DNA of 64,000 nt, taken from positions 6,262,001-6,326,000 of the forward strand of contig JAOVFP010000004.1 of the NCBI GenBank assembly GCA_025738555.1, in the 5' to 3' direction. Under the pieces are notes generated by a model. The model did not search any database. It saw only the letters and a list, made by a program, of their open reading frames with translations, and was not told where the DNA came from. The translations under genes and the position numbers were made by a program. Source of the DNA: Cyathus striatus (lineage: Eukaryota > Basidiomycota > Agaricomycetes > Agaricales > Nidulariaceae). This document shows positions 14,531-26,110 of the stretch, piece after piece. Every line of letters begins with the position of its first letter. The first letter of the stretch is position 1.

Positions 14531-17085
14531 ATGTTTATTTTAAAAGCTGGCATATCAGTCCACAATATGAACATTGGTAATGCTGAAGCCATTGCTCAAT
14601 TTACAGAGGATGCTTGTGCAAATGATCCAGCTCCTTGTGGTAGATGTAGCTGCTCAACTATCCTCCTTCCAGGCAACAACAGGCACTATGTTGTGGGGAG
14701 CAGTAGTTCTACTGGCAAGTTTGTGTGCAAATCATGTTTTGAGCACTATGTGAGAAAACCAGATACTATACTAAGTAATTTATATTTTTCTTGTTTGCTA
14801 TTATGATACTTACATCTTAATAAATTAGGATCTGACATTGCCCACAGTTTATCTAGTTCAAACCAATAGTTACCTCTGGATTCCATTCTTAGTATGTATA
14901 ATTCATATATATTTCTATATTGTGAAGAGGTCCAGCTGTTGCTTGCCAGTGAGATGCTGCAAGTAATGTTGACATCAATTCTATTAGAGTGTATGTAAAT
15001 CAAGCACAGAGGAAAGGTTAGATCAAATGTGTATCATCTCAGTATAACTTAGCTAATATCATATTTAGATTTAGATCTGCTTGCATAGAAGGTTACTCCA
15101 CTGTTGAACAGATTGCCCACAATAGGAGTACCAAGCTCATGGTCTTCAAGCAATAGAACTTCTACTACTTCACAGCAATTAATGGCTACTGGATATTCCA
15201 GCTCACATTCTCTCTACAATGCAGAGTAAGACAAGTATTGATGTCTTTGCTATCAGTCAAATAACCAGTCCAAAACAATTAGCATATTGTTTCAGGTTGT
15301 ACATGAGGTTTCTGGAAAGTCAAAGCCCAAATTAATTTTGGTTTGTTATTTAATCTTACTTGAAACTATATTATTTATCTAACAGACTTATACAGAATCT
15401 TTGAGAAGGGCATCAAAATATTCCAGCAATGTCAACACCCCCAGAGCTAAGACAGCTGGTAGAAGACACTATGTACCCTGAACTTTGGAAGGAAACACAT
15501 GACTTCCCATTTGAAAGGCATTTGCTTACAATACATGAGCTTTCTGCCTGGACAGATCTTTCACTTGAAATACAGGATCATCCATACTTCTATTCTCACT
15601 GTTTTGCTGAAAGAAGGGGAAAAGACAAAAAGAAAGTCTTTAAGAAACTTTCTAAACCCTTCATATTAGCACTAGTTATTCCAGTGAAATTATTGAAAAG
15701 GAGGTGTGATATTCATTCATCACTTCAGATCTTGACTGATATTAAATATGAATGATTATCTCAGGAGACTAAGGTATGTTTCAATTTTGAAATAAAATGT
15801 GATAATGCCTGACCAAAATAAGAATCAACAGAACAATTTTGATATACATGCACAGTTTACTGAAATGGATATAAACTCAATAATTAATAGTGTCAGTTCC
15901 ATTAAAACACCTCATCAATCATCCGAGACAAGGAAGAGGGCATGTACAGTAAGATTTTATCTGATGTTATTCAATTCATATTACTCATTTTATATAGAAT
16001 ACACAGGGCTCAGATTTATCTGTCAGAAGTAACAAACAGAAAAGAGGGTGATAGAGAGCAAAGAGGATGATAGGAGAGCAAAGAGAGTGGTAATGGAGCA
16101 AGAACTCAAACACAGATACAAACACAGACACAAAATGGGGAGGAAAGCTTTTGTTGACAACTACCAAGTTACAGAGTGTTTATATACTGAGTAAGTCTAC
16201 CAAAGTCCAACCAAAGTCCTGTAACTAAGGTAACTGACAGCTGTCAATCTGTCAATCACAAATCTGTCAATCAAGTATCTGTCAATCACAGATCTATCAA
16301 GTATGACAGGTGACAAGTGACAGCTGTCAAGGAAGCTGTGCAACCCAGAATATCTAACATTATCTTCTATATCAACACCAGCAAAAAAGCATGTCAAAAT
16401 TTCAACCATTTATGTATCACCTGATAGGGAAAAGATCTGGGAAGCACTGAAATCAGATGGATTGGTAGCTAATCTTCAAACACAATCCAGTAAGTCAATT
16501 AAAATATTGTTCTATTTTATGAACTTATGATTTGACTTTCTTAAGCTAAAAACATTGTGAAGCAAATACAGTTTTATATGATACCTGATATCAGCTTAAC
16601 AGAGATACTCACTGACTCTGCTTCAAAGTTATTTGTGCTCTCTGATTCACATCCAGGTGTTCTATCAATTGATCATCTGGAAGTGCTGGGAATTGGAGCA
16701 TGTAAAACAGCTCACAAAGAACAGCTCACTATCACTCCTTTAGCAAAATCTGGTCTTGGTGACATTTTAAATCAAGCTGTTGCTGTCAAGCACATCTACT
16801 ATTCAGGAGATTTGGAGGGAAGAAAGAAGAGTAGGAGTGATTCTCAGCCTAGTTTTTCAATTGGGCATTTTGCAGTCAACTCAGAACTTGAAAAGACTCT
16901 AGTTGAAGCAAATATTTTTTACTGGGCTGCATTGCTGCTATCTCACACTTACTCATACATTTCTTAGGTGATTTCAGTGAAAGGGTTGCCTCCATTTGAA
17001 ATTCCAGAGCTGTGCTTCATAAAGGCAGGTGTAGCAATTGTTCATGATTTCACAGCTAGAGTCTGTGACAGGCAAACCCACCAAT
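14531..17085 (+). pseudogene. Alpha-kinase-like multi-exon gene, 3'-truncated
   Basis: Several coding blocks in order recall the atypical alpha-kinases expanded in Agaricomycetes. A Cys-rich segment (PCGRCSCS....CKSCFEHY, 14630-14760) comes first. VHEVSGKSK follows near 15300. A long block at about 15429-15660 reads YPELWKET.DFPFE...YFYSHCFAERRGKDK....FILALVIPVKL. An alpha-kinase N-lobe at about 16557-16967 reads VLGIGACKTAHKE....VAVKHIYY....EANIFYWAALLL. A block with PPFEIPEL and KAGVAIVHDF follows, to about 17070. The frame then stops, and the nucleotide- and zinc-binding C-lobe is not found. Exon joints between 14.8 and 15.4 kb are uncertain. The gene is nearly CpG-free but its blocks lack frequent stops. 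Confidence 0.55.
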
Positions 17086-17089
17086 TTTT

Positions 17090-17395
17090 TGAGTGAACTT
17101 AAGTGAGTTTTAAACTCCAAAAACCGTCGGAATAGCATAGTTACAATGTATTAATTAAGATTCCATGAGCCAATTTTTCAATTTCTGATTTTTTTATTTT
17201 TTGACCCAAAAATTTGGCACTTGGCCATAAAAAATAGTACAATTCATGGAAAATGCATTTTTAGCATCCTCTCATCAATTGCAATATGATTCCGCAAAAA
17301 TATAAGCCCCTGAATCACCTCAATAGGTGCCAAAAATTCATCTTTCTAACCACCATGCCTGGAGGTTGACTCAAGAAAAAAAGCTGAAATACAAG
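17090..17395. other. AT-rich sequence after the kinase break
   Basis: No gene is seen. The stretch starts where the kinase frame ends and could mark an insertion or deletion breakpoint. I found no flanking repeats. Confidence 0.3.
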
Positions 17396-17399
17396 TGGA

Positions 17400-17930
17400 C
17401 TTTGCAATAATCAGTCAAGAACTAATCTTCAAAGCTCCTCTCCAGAGCCCAATCCAAGTTCTGAATATGTAATCAGTGGGGGATCTATAAGTGTGTCTAA
17501 ACCACAGCTAATCAATGAGGATGATGAATTACTTCAAGACCCTTACTTCTCAGATGAGGATCTGGAGGACATTGCTTTGGAGGAGGATGACTTTGAGCTT
17601 GACTGGAATCATGTAGCATGAGTATATTTTCTATTATAATCCATGTCTAAATTATTCAATACATTTTAACAGTACTGGGAGTGGGTAAAATATTGGTATT
17701 GTGAAGAAGAGAAAAGAAATTTTCAAGATGCAAAAAATGCAGTTATGAAATACTTAGATGTGTGTCCTCTGGATGTTATTTGCCATTTTATTAACCAAAC
17801 ATGATGATTCATGAATGCTTATAGGCATTGTTTAACAGGTGAAGTAGCAGGATGGGCTGTGAGGAAGCAGCACTAACACCATCAGGTCTCCAATCAGGCC
17901 ATGATGGTACTTGAAGCTATTTTGAGTAGT
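17400..17930 (+). pseudogene. Transposase C-terminal remnant
   Basis: An acidic tail-like frame (17400-17620) reads DPYFSDEDLEDIALEEDDFE and ends in a stop. It is followed after a plausible intron by YWEWVKYWYCEEE, then FMNAYRHCLTGEVAGWAVRK, with in-frame stops between the last two. The second part resembles the C-terminal FM.AYR.GLTG...WAVRKQ region that I associate with DDE-1-type transposases of Agaricomycetes. The stops mark it as dead. It is unclear whether the acidic tail and the second part belong together. Confidence 0.4.
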
Positions 17931-17964
17931 GTCAGCCAGCATAATCTTTTTACCAGGGCAAAAA

Positions 17965-18350
17965 ATGATCACTTAGGCAATCAAATGTGATCATTTACCA
18001 TAGAACTATCAGAATATTACTATGCTCAAATGTGATCATTTACTATAATACTAGCAGAATATTCCCATGCTCAAATGTGATCATTTACATAGGACTAGCT
18101 AATTGCTCACACTCAAATGTGATTATTTACTATAATACTAGCAGATTGTTCCCATGCTCATATCTGATCATTTACAATAGGACTACCACAGTATTCACAC
18201 ACTCAAATGTGATCATTTGCATATTACCACCAGAATATTCTCACAATCAAATATGATCATTTACTATAATGCTAGCAGAATATTCCCGTGCTCAAATATG
18301 ATCATTTATGATAAGACTAGCAGATTATTCCACACTCAAAAGAAACATCA
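17965..18350 (+). repeat. ~44-bp minisatellite, left arm
   Basis: About eight units run with a period near 44 bases. Each contains a TGATCATTTA core, ACTAGCAGAATATTCCC and TGCTCAAA. The same units occur in inverted orientation at about 25.64-25.81 kb. The 80-160 codon ORFs that run through the array are products of the periodicity. Confidence 0.8.
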
Positions 18351-18860
18351 CACATTGTCACACATGTCACATATTTAAACACGTCACACCTTGTCACGCA
18401 TGTCACGCATGTTACACTTTTAGACACATCACATTTTGTCACACACATCACACTTTTACATATGTCACATATTCCACATTTGTCTTATTGGTTATGGCTG
18501 TCACACTTCTCACATTTGCTTGTATGACACTCCTGTCATGCAGTCACATAGGTTACATTTTCAAATTCATGTCACACAACATCTGTTACAACCATTATAT
18601 TCATCACACATGTCATACATCTCTTATGTGTCAATATTACACCTGTTATATTCTCACATCTGTCACACATATCACACTTCCTTCTCATATCACTTGCTTG
18701 TCAAGGTACTCTCCTTGTCAAAAAATAAAATTGCACTTTTGCTTTCATTTGCACACCCCACAGTCACACAGACCCTACATATGTATCATACATGTCACAT
18801 GAAAAGGTCACATGAAAAGTGCTCACTAAGTGATTCATGTGCATTACAAATTATATGACA
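18350..18860 (+). repeat. TCACAC-rich repeat, arm of an inverted repeat
   Basis: A degenerate array of TCACACATG-like units. About 400 bases of it reappear reverse-complemented at 19499-19870. Conceptual translations in the two orientations share long identical stretches such as TFACMTLLSCSHIGY, so the two arms would pair across a ~0.65-kb loop. This is repeat sequence, not coding. Confidence 0.75.
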
Positions 18861-19498
18861 AAGGCACTTGACTACTTTATGAAAATCACATTTTCTCTTA
18901 CTGTTTATCTGTATTGATTAAATTCAACATTCATAGCACTAGGCTGAAATCACATTGTGTCAACACTACTTTCTGGCAATCACAATGTTATGTTTTAATA
19001 AGCCAGTCAGATTCTATAGTAGACATAACTGTACTTAGATACTAATTTTGTCTAACTAACCTTAATATGTATTCTGTATCTTCATCACATGTTACCTGGT
19101 CTGGTTATGTTGTCTTATCTATATCTTCCATTCAATTTTACTTCTATTGTCACATCACTTATATCTTTGTCACACTTTCTATCAGCCAATCAGATGTTTT
19201 TCTTGACTGACCAATGGGCTATATGATTTCTTGTGTCCCTCTTAACAGTGCCCACTACTGTTCAATTTTCATTGTTACAGAATTGCAAATATCTGCTGTG
19301 TGATCATTTCATCACATTTACCATCAGAATTTGAAACATAAAATGAGACATATATGAGATGTCTAACTAACATAATACTGTGAAATTGCAACTTGTGATA
19401 AATCCTATACCATTTTAATAATTTGACAGTCACATGTCAGAAAGCATCAAATGATATAAAAATTTTGCCTATTTCAAACTGATTTAAATGGTACAGTA
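18860..19498. other. Loop between two repeat arms
   Basis: AT-rich, CpG-free sequence between the inverted TCACAC arms. No ORF or RNA gene was recognised. Confidence 0.4.
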
Positions 19499-19870
19499 TT
19501 ACAAATGAGAGATGTGTGACATGTGAACAAAATGTGAATAAATGTGACATGCTGGAATATGTAACATGTGTGATGAATAATAGTTGTAACAGATGTTGTG
19601 TGACATGAATTTGGAAATGTAACCTATGTGACTACATGACAAGAGTGTCATGCAAGCAAATGTGAGAAGTGTAACAGCCATAACCAACAAGACAAATGTG
19701 GAATATGTGACATTTGTAAAAGTGTGATATATGTAAGAGTGTGATATACATGATAAAATGTGACATATGTAAAAGTGTGATGTGTGTGACAAAATGTGAC
19801 GTGTCTAAAAGTGTGACATGTGGTGAAAAGTGTGACAATGTGTGACAATGTGTGACATGTCTAAACATGT
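19499..19870 (-). repeat. GTGTGA-rich repeat, inverted arm
   Basis: Reverse complement of the 18350-18860 array, also related to a short GTGACATGTGTGAC patch at about 25525-25570. It lies just 3' of the DIRS-like element on the minus strand. Confidence 0.75.
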
Positions 19871-20269
19871 GACATGTCCAATTGAGATTTCACACAGAGA
19901 GTGGTGATAGGAGCCACTGTGAGGAGGAGCCTACCAAAGATGTGAAGTGCCTCGACACCATAAAAGAGATTACATTGCACATGAGCAGATGCCAACAAAA
20001 TATAAGTACAACACCAGAAAAACAGCATGAGATTGAGCAAATAAAAAACACAAAACAAATACAGAGAAACAAAAGGAAAGGAGTCTAGCTATTATCATAT
20101 TATAGATTTTATTATTATTGTTATTAATTTTTTTTTTTCATTTGTGTTGTTTTTGTTTTATGTTTGGTAGAAATGCAATAGAGAGTAAAATATAAGAAGT
20201 AGAAAAAAATGCATCAATGTAGCTCATGTGGTAATTGTAAGAAAGCAATATGGGTGGGATGTTTGCAAA

Positions 20270-21206
20270 TATAAATCCAAAATGCATCAGAATTCCACCA
20301 GCCTATCTGCTGGATTGAAGAATGTGGAACACTGTGCTCTGTGAGTGCAGTTGCACCACCAGAGTGAAGCAAGTGGCCATAAAATTGAGAACCAGTGTAA
20401 TGGTGAAGGAAAGATAAAAAGAAACTACGTGTTGGTGGAGTGCCATCAACACATAGCCAAAGTGCTCAGTGAAAAGGGTGCCTTTCATCTTGCAAATGAA
20501 GGTACTGAGTAAAGAGGAGAATTGGGTTTGGTCCACCAGCAAAGAGACATTGCACTAGAATGATGTCCCCTTTGAAAGTGGTGTTGGCCTTGTGTGTTGG
20601 CAGTGTGAATTGATAGGTATGGGCACCATGAAAAGAGACTGAGCACCATGAAAGATATTTCCTGAGATCTTGGAGAGAGACAGTGTCGGGATAAATGAGT
20701 TCACCAAGTCACAGAAGTGCATTGAATCCTGTGACTAAAATGGCGAGGCAAAGAAAATCATTATAGTCTGCAGATGGAAAGACTAAATGACATATTGAGG
20801 TTAAAGTCTTGAGTGGAAGGGGGGGTTTGCACATAGGTTTGGAGTAGTGATGACGATGACAACCTTGCAAAGTGTTTTGCACAATGTCAGAGTTTCAAGC
20901 TCAGCACACATCAGGGTCATAAGGAGCAAGAAGTTTTACAATACCTGACAGGTAGGTAGTGAGCATTGAAGATGATAAAGATGGTGCCATGTACACCAAG
21001 AAAAAGCTGAGAGTGTTCTCTGTGGGTTCAACTGGGAAGTGGTGTAGATTGCAAAATGCAAGATAAGAGTTTAGAGCACTTGAGTAATTGAGGACAGTAG
21101 AATAGTCAATAGTATAACCAAGGGTAATGGCATGTTCTTGGAGGAGACACTCATGGGTCCAAGGAGCACAGAGAGGCTGCCTGGACTGATGAAAATGTGG
21201 GATCAT
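20270..21206 (-). pseudogene. Tyrosine recombinase domain of the DIRS-like element
   Basis: The N-terminal core-binding part (21206-20901) reads YSSALNSYLAFC and VEPTENTLSFFLVYM. The catalytic part continues below 20900 with TGFNALL, stop, LGEL, then GHLLHSGGATAL and IGWWNSDAFWIYICKHP. In the family the stop and the His/Trp/Cys positions are usually arginines (RLGEL, GHSLRAGG, GRWSSDAFRIYIRKHP). The catalytic Arg codon now reads TGA, as expected from CGA by CpG transition. Confidence 0.7.
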
Positions 21207-21560
21207 TTTTTCAATGCCCCCAGCACATTACAAGGGGGTTGAAAAATTTGAAGCAATAGTGCTGGATCATGTAATTGAGCCTTATCAAACTGCCTGTGTG
21301 AAAGAGTCTTAGCTACATAATTGTGTTCACCTGGTAAATGGAGAACACAGAGCTGATATCCTTCATGAAGTAAAATGTCAATAGCAAGTTTGAGAAGACA
21401 GTTAAGTGGGATAGAGGATGTGCCAAGGGAGTTGAAAAGAGAGACAGTGTTACCACTGTTGGAAAAGATTATGACTGTTTGAGTGGAGAGCACTCATGAG
21501 GGCAGTATGTAGAGAGCAGAGAGGACTGCAAAAACTTCATAGATGAAGATGTCATGGCCA
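21203..21560 (-). pseudogene. RNase H domain of the DIRS-like element
   Basis: The translation reads FSNSGNTVSLFNSL, followed by LCVLHLPGEHNYVAKTLSH. This is the usual RNase H/linker pattern (S.N.V.LF.SL and LHIPGE.N..AD.LSR) of Agaricomycete DIRS-like polyproteins. The acidic residue expected after VA is Lys here and the final Arg is His, both signs of decay. It continues upstream into degraded reverse transcriptase sequence in other frames. Confidence 0.65.
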
Positions 21561-22933
21561 AGTATGTTATTTGGGAAAGTGTAGTAGTAGCCAACATGAA
21601 GTAAGCTGTCCCATACACCAAGGCTGGTGAGTGATGCATCAACATGAATAGTTGTATCTACATAATCTGGATCCCAAATGATATTTTTGAGGATGAGAAG
21701 TTCAGTTTCAATATGAATGTGTCATAAAAGCCATTGTAGATCCTTGCAAATGTCATTGGAGAGATAAATTTGGCTATCTGCTTCATCAATATGTGAGATT
21801 TTTTGATAAATCGCACATAGACCTGGCCAAAGAAGAGGAAAAACATTGAGTGCCCAGTTTATTCAGCCAGCTAGGCACTGAAATTCATGGAGAGAACACT
21901 TTATTGTGCTGGGCATAATAAAGGTCTCAATATGAGTGATAAGTTCATGTTTTTTGCCAGGGGGCATGGTGATGGTGAGATGTTCAGTATCAACTAAGAA
22001 ATCAATAATGGTGAGTTGAGAGTCGAAGAGTTGCTTATCAGACTCATGTGGAATCCCAAGATTGTCCCAGAGGCAAAGGAGTTTTGCCTGTCCTGCAGGA
22101 AGATTTCATTGATAGGGGGCATACCAAGATATTTCAGATGCCAATTGAACACTAAAACTGTTGTCAGAGTATTGGAAGACTTCAACAAGGAGAATAAAAA
22201 TGGCGATCCAAGTGGTGAAAGCCATAATTGGAATAAAGGTGAGTGCTGAACCATGTCCTCCAAATACATTGCATCAATCAACATACCAGTCTTCATTGGG
22301 GAAAGTGGTAACTTGTAAATGCAATTTTAAAAGAATGAGCTGAGCTTGGGGTCCAAACTTGTCTCAAAGAGCAAGAATAGAATTCACAAGCAGTTTAAGG
22401 GAGTCAAGTGGACTCCTCCCTGCAATAGCTTCATGTGATATGAGAAGATTAAGAGCACATTTGCCTGCACTATGATTTGTGATCATGTGATATTTGGCAG
22501 GATCAGTTTTTGGAACAGCATGGATTGGCATAGAATAAGTTCCCTGTTTTAGAGAAGGGGGAAGTTTGAGAGAGAAGTGACCAAGAGCCACTTCTTGATC
22601 ATGCTGGGAGTAGAGGAAAGCTTCTTCCTCTGGAGTCTGCTTAGGGCAATTTTTTGAGTTATCATGAGTTAAAGGAAAATCTGGCTGATGTATCGCAAAG
22701 GGCCAGAAACCATTGCATAGACTTTCACAAAAAGAGTCAATGAGAGCATGATTAGAATGTGAAGTTAAATAATATTCAAATTGTTCAACATGAAGTGGTG
22801 CTACAATTTGAAAAATATCTGAATTTTTTCGAATAAGAGATTGAATAAAGGGATGGGATAAAACTTCAGGTGGTGGATGAGGAAGGGGAGCAGCATGGTA
22901 AGTATATGAGAGAACAGGAGTTAGAGAAAACAA
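21560..22933 (-). pseudogene. Reverse transcriptase region of the DIRS-like element
   Basis: The N-terminal part (22933-22364) reads HSNHALIDSFCESLCNGFWP, then EVALGHFSLKLPP, MPIHAVPKT and MITNHSAGKCALN. The family pattern is E...GRFS, PIGVVPK and VTDHSAG...LN. The middle and C-terminal parts (22296-21560) are split over frames. GMPPINEIFLQDRQ corresponds to the family's GIPH segment, and an ALNVFPLL-like motif lies near 21.85 kb. The active-site Y(M/V)DD block could not be read in frame. Pseudogene. Confidence 0.65.
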
Positions 22934-22957
22934 TGATGAGGAGAAATTCTGTAGTTG

Positions 22958-23654
22958 TCACATGTAAGATGGTTGTAAACTGTAAGGTATAGCTGACTCA
23001 TTTGCAGTCAGCCAATCCATGCCCTGATTTGTGACATTTGCTACAGATATGTTGATATCTGCATCGGTTTCCTCAATACCCACATCCAGTGGGTGAATTA
23101 TATTTTCAGCAAACTTCCCTTGATCATGTTCATATTGTGCTTGTTTCCTTTCACTGCATTTGGCTGACTCCGACTTCGTAGTCAGCCCCTCCTGGTGAAA
23201 GAATGGAGAACTCCATGAGCCAGAAGTGGTTGATGTCACAGAGTTGGATGTCACAGCAAGTTTCAGCATAGTGTCTTGCTGCTTGGTCAAAATGGATAAC
23301 TCTGAAATCACTGGCTGTATGGAAGAGTCTGGCAATATATTGACCATAGAGCATGAGCTTGGTGCATTGGTGTGGAAATGCTCTGAGCATGGCTTCTGTG
23401 ATAAGTTGCCATGCTGAGAACCATTCTCCACTATTGAGAATGTGTTTGGCAGAGGAGGAAGTACTGGGGAGGGTGATTTCAAGCTCACCAATATGGTGTG
23501 TTTGTGGTGTAATACTGGACATGGCATTGATGCCAGAGACAACATTTCCAAGGTTGACAGCATGTCCCCTAAGGACATGCTCCCACTCAGATTTGGGGAA
23601 ATGTGGGATGTTAGAGGTTTGCATGATTAAACACTTGGCTTTGTGATATCCCAT
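22958..23654 (-). pseudogene. Gag-like region preceding the reverse transcriptase
   Basis: In one frame the translation reads PKSEWEHVLRGHAVNLGNVV, then GEWFSAWQLITEAMLRAFPH and ELRVIHFDQAAR-like blocks. It resembles the conserved W..VL.G..V.LD and GDW..AW......FPHR region that precedes reverse transcriptase in these elements. An overlapping frame (23578-22958) takes over downstream, so at least one frameshift is likely. Confidence 0.55.
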
Positions 23655-24218
23655 GAGAACTTGTCAATGAGTTGTTGAGTTTCAAGGACCTCGGGATGCA
23701 ACTTGCTTGTTTCCTCAAGGGAGTCTTGGTACCACAGTGAAGAGGTGGTAAGTCAGTTGGGTGTACCTAAACAAAGAATAATAAACAAGTCAATCGAGAT
23801 GTCTGTCTGATCTGGGGTGTTCTAAGGTGAAGGAAAATTGATTAGATTTCTGTAGAATAACTACAGGGATTTATATACTAGTAAAACCAATAAATCTAAA
23901 ATAAGTAAGAGTGATTATATCAGATGGAGGATGTAAAAGAAAAAGTGTGAAACATTAGAAATAAATAGAAAACTCAGTAAAATAGTCCGATGAGTTGAAG
24001 TTTGCAAGGGGACAAGTTTTCCAAACATCAGGGTCTGGTGTCAGTGCTGATGTAAGTTATTTTGAGAGTTCAATGTGTCACAGGAGTTGGGTATAGTGTC
24101 AGAATGGTGAATGAAGAGGTATAATTTGAGGATGGTATGAAGAGAGTGAGCGGGAAGGAGAGGACAGGTTGAGACAAGTGGAACACATATGGACACATCA
24201 ATGTAGTGTGATGTGTGA

Positions 24219-24995
24219 TTACATAATGTGATTTAAAGTGTCTTGATATGTCAGATAATTCCTGAATCGCATCACAGGCATTTTGCCTGCTCTACAACAG
24301 GTATTCCTCCTCAGAGACACACTGTCACTTGACAATGTGTGAGTCTGACTTACAGTCATTATCTCAGACATTATTGTCAGTGACAGGGGAGGGTGGTCTG
24401 GTGGTGGGGTGGTGGTGTCCAAGCAGCTGAGCAAGGAAAGAGGTTCTGATAGTCTGTGCCAAAGACTTGTGTTGTTGGTGAGTGTCAAGTTCATCAAGGT
24501 AGGTTGCAAACACTTGATCAGCAGGAGAGTCATCACCTGGCTTGAAGGCTGGGAGGATTCTTTCAAGTAATGCAATGGTGTGAGATTTGGTAATTTTTCC
24601 ATTAGTGAAGGATTGGATGACATTGTTGAGTTTTTCGAGGAACTCAGGTTTGAAAACATGGTGGTGGTGGATGGGGTTGACTGCTCTGCCCTGATGTCCA
24701 ATTGTTTGCAGAGGGTAAGATTGAGGCACTGTATTAGCAGAAGATCAATCCGTTGTTTGTGGAGAGGTGCTGGAACTACCAACAGTGGTAGAGTTGCCAG
24801 CATCTCATGGTGCAAGTGCTCTGGAGCCACTAATGGTTGTTGAATTTCCTCCTCCTCCCATTGTAGGAAAGCTGGAGACAAGGAGGTCAGTGCCAGATGG
24901 CACTTGTCCATCTGATCCAGAGATATTGGAGAAGGTTCCAGGCAAGTGATAAGAGATGGCACCAGAAAGCACTTCTCTCCTATCCTCTGAAGCAA
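24219..24995 (-). pseudogene. Upstream gag-like ORF of the DIRS-like element
   Basis: Two overlapping minus-strand frames are open. The 121-codon frame (24729-24364) is the more convincing. It reads FLEKLNNVIQSFTNGKITKS, then ALLERILPAF and FATYLDELD, the helical N-terminal gag-like pattern of fungal DIRS-like elements. The longer 258-codon frame looks like a shadow kept open by low CpG and AT richness. Confidence 0.45.
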
Positions 24996-25499
24996 TGGGG
25001 GTCTTGGTGCCTTGTGGTACTCAAGATCTCAGTTGCTTAGCTTGCTTGGATGATCCCCTTTATCCCTGAACTCTGCCTCTGAGAGGTCCCAAATTGAGTT
25101 CTGTGACAGTAAATTCACTCTGCTTGAAATCCTGTCCAACAGACATAATTTGTTCTGAAGGTTGTTGATTTCCATCTGTCATTGAAACAGAAAGAACAAT
25201 GGCCAATTATAGACTAAAAATCAGTAAGGACTTGAGAAAGACCCACTGGTGCAGGAGGAAGAGTGGTGAAGACACTTGAAACTACAGCTTCCTCCTTGTA
25301 CCATGACCAGAGGGCTTGGATAAAATGTGCCTAGCCCTAAGGCATGTAATGATGAAGCAATTTAATTGAGTTGAGTTCCACATTCATTGAGAAGGTATGA
25401 TATACCAATTCTCAACCACAGGTGTCAGCCACCCATGATGTCATGTATTGACTTCACAGCCCACAGAAAGGCTTTCCATCTCTTATTAGCCCAGTGCAA

Positions 25500-25810
25500 G
25501 TTTTGCAACTTGATCTATAACTAAAAGTGTGACATGTGTGACAAAGCGTGACATATGTGACATACATGACAGCCTATTATGCTACCTGCATGACCTAATG
25601 ATCACTTATAATCACTTACAAGTGTGGGAATATTCTGCTAATATTTTAGTAAATGATCACATTTGAGTGTGGGAACAATCTGCTAGTCCTATCATAAATA
25701 ATCATATTTGAGCATGGGAATATTCTGCTAGCATTATAGTAAATGATCACATTAGGGTGTGTGAATACTGTGGTAGTCCTATTGTAAATGATCAGATATG
25801 AGCAGTCAGT
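25500..25810 (-). repeat. Right inverted minisatellite arm
   Basis: A GTGACATGTGTGAC-rich patch (25525-25570) is followed by about four ~44-bp units with GGGAATATTCTGCTAG and AAATGATCACATTTGAG. These are the reverse complement of the left arm at 17965-18350. The pair encloses the DIRS-like remains and suggests element limits of about 17.97 and 25.81 kb. Confidence 0.75.
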
Positions 25811-25869
25811 GTTGTTAAAAGATGGTTAATATAGGGCATGGAAGATGATATTTTGAGGTGGAAGCAGAG

Positions 25870-26110
25870 TTCTTCTGGGGTGCATGATTATAGTTGATAT
25901 GTAAGTTTGTGTACTAATACTATTTCAATCTTGATTTTCATTGCCAAAGTTCCAATGCTGTATGCTTCTAGCCAACCACCAGGGGCTACAATAAATCTTA
26001 AGCACCAGGCACATGGTGTAGTTGGTTATTACATCTGCTTAGCATAGTCCAACAGATAGAACTTATGTAGTAACTCAGTGCACCTTGTAAAAGGGCCAGG
26101 AGTGTATGTA
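25870..26110 (+). repeat. CpG-decayed tRNA-Ala-like copy
   Basis: The tRNA 5' half at about 26008-26048 matches the copies at 36042 and 36245, as does roughly 110 bases of upstream flank shared with the second of these. CpG positions differ as expected from deamination (GGGCGCA to AGGCACA, TCCGC to TCTGC). The 3' half is unrecognisable, so it is not a functional tRNA. Confidence 0.6.

Larger units (their letters stand above)
20270..24995 (-). mobile_element. Decayed DIRS-like retrotransposon
   Basis: Minus-strand pieces in the order expected for a DIRS-type element: gag-like protein (24.2-24.9 kb), a second gag-like/zinc-knuckle-type region (22.96-23.65 kb), reverse transcriptase (21.56-22.93 kb), RNase H (21.2-21.56 kb) and tyrosine recombinase (20.27-21.2 kb). 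Such elements integrate with a recombinase in place of a DDE integrase and often have inverted ends. This fits the inverted minisatellite arms at 17.97-18.85 and 25.5-25.81 kb, although those limits are an inference. The frame is broken in several places and the copy is certainly inactive. Confidence 0.75.

Noticed and set aside
17965..18350. CRISPR-like array
   Set aside because: Units are contiguous and degenerate, with no unique spacers, and the genome is eukaryotic.
18308..18858. His/Cys/Thr-rich ORFs of 140-164 codons that look like zinc-binding proteins
   Set aside because: The Cys/His come from the TCACAC/CATGTC repeat, and the inverted arm gives the same peptide on the other strand.
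24219..24995. 258-codon ORF as an independent gene
   Set aside because: The overlapping 121-codon frame carries the gag-like pattern; the longer frame has no motif and reflects absence of stops in CpG-poor DNA.
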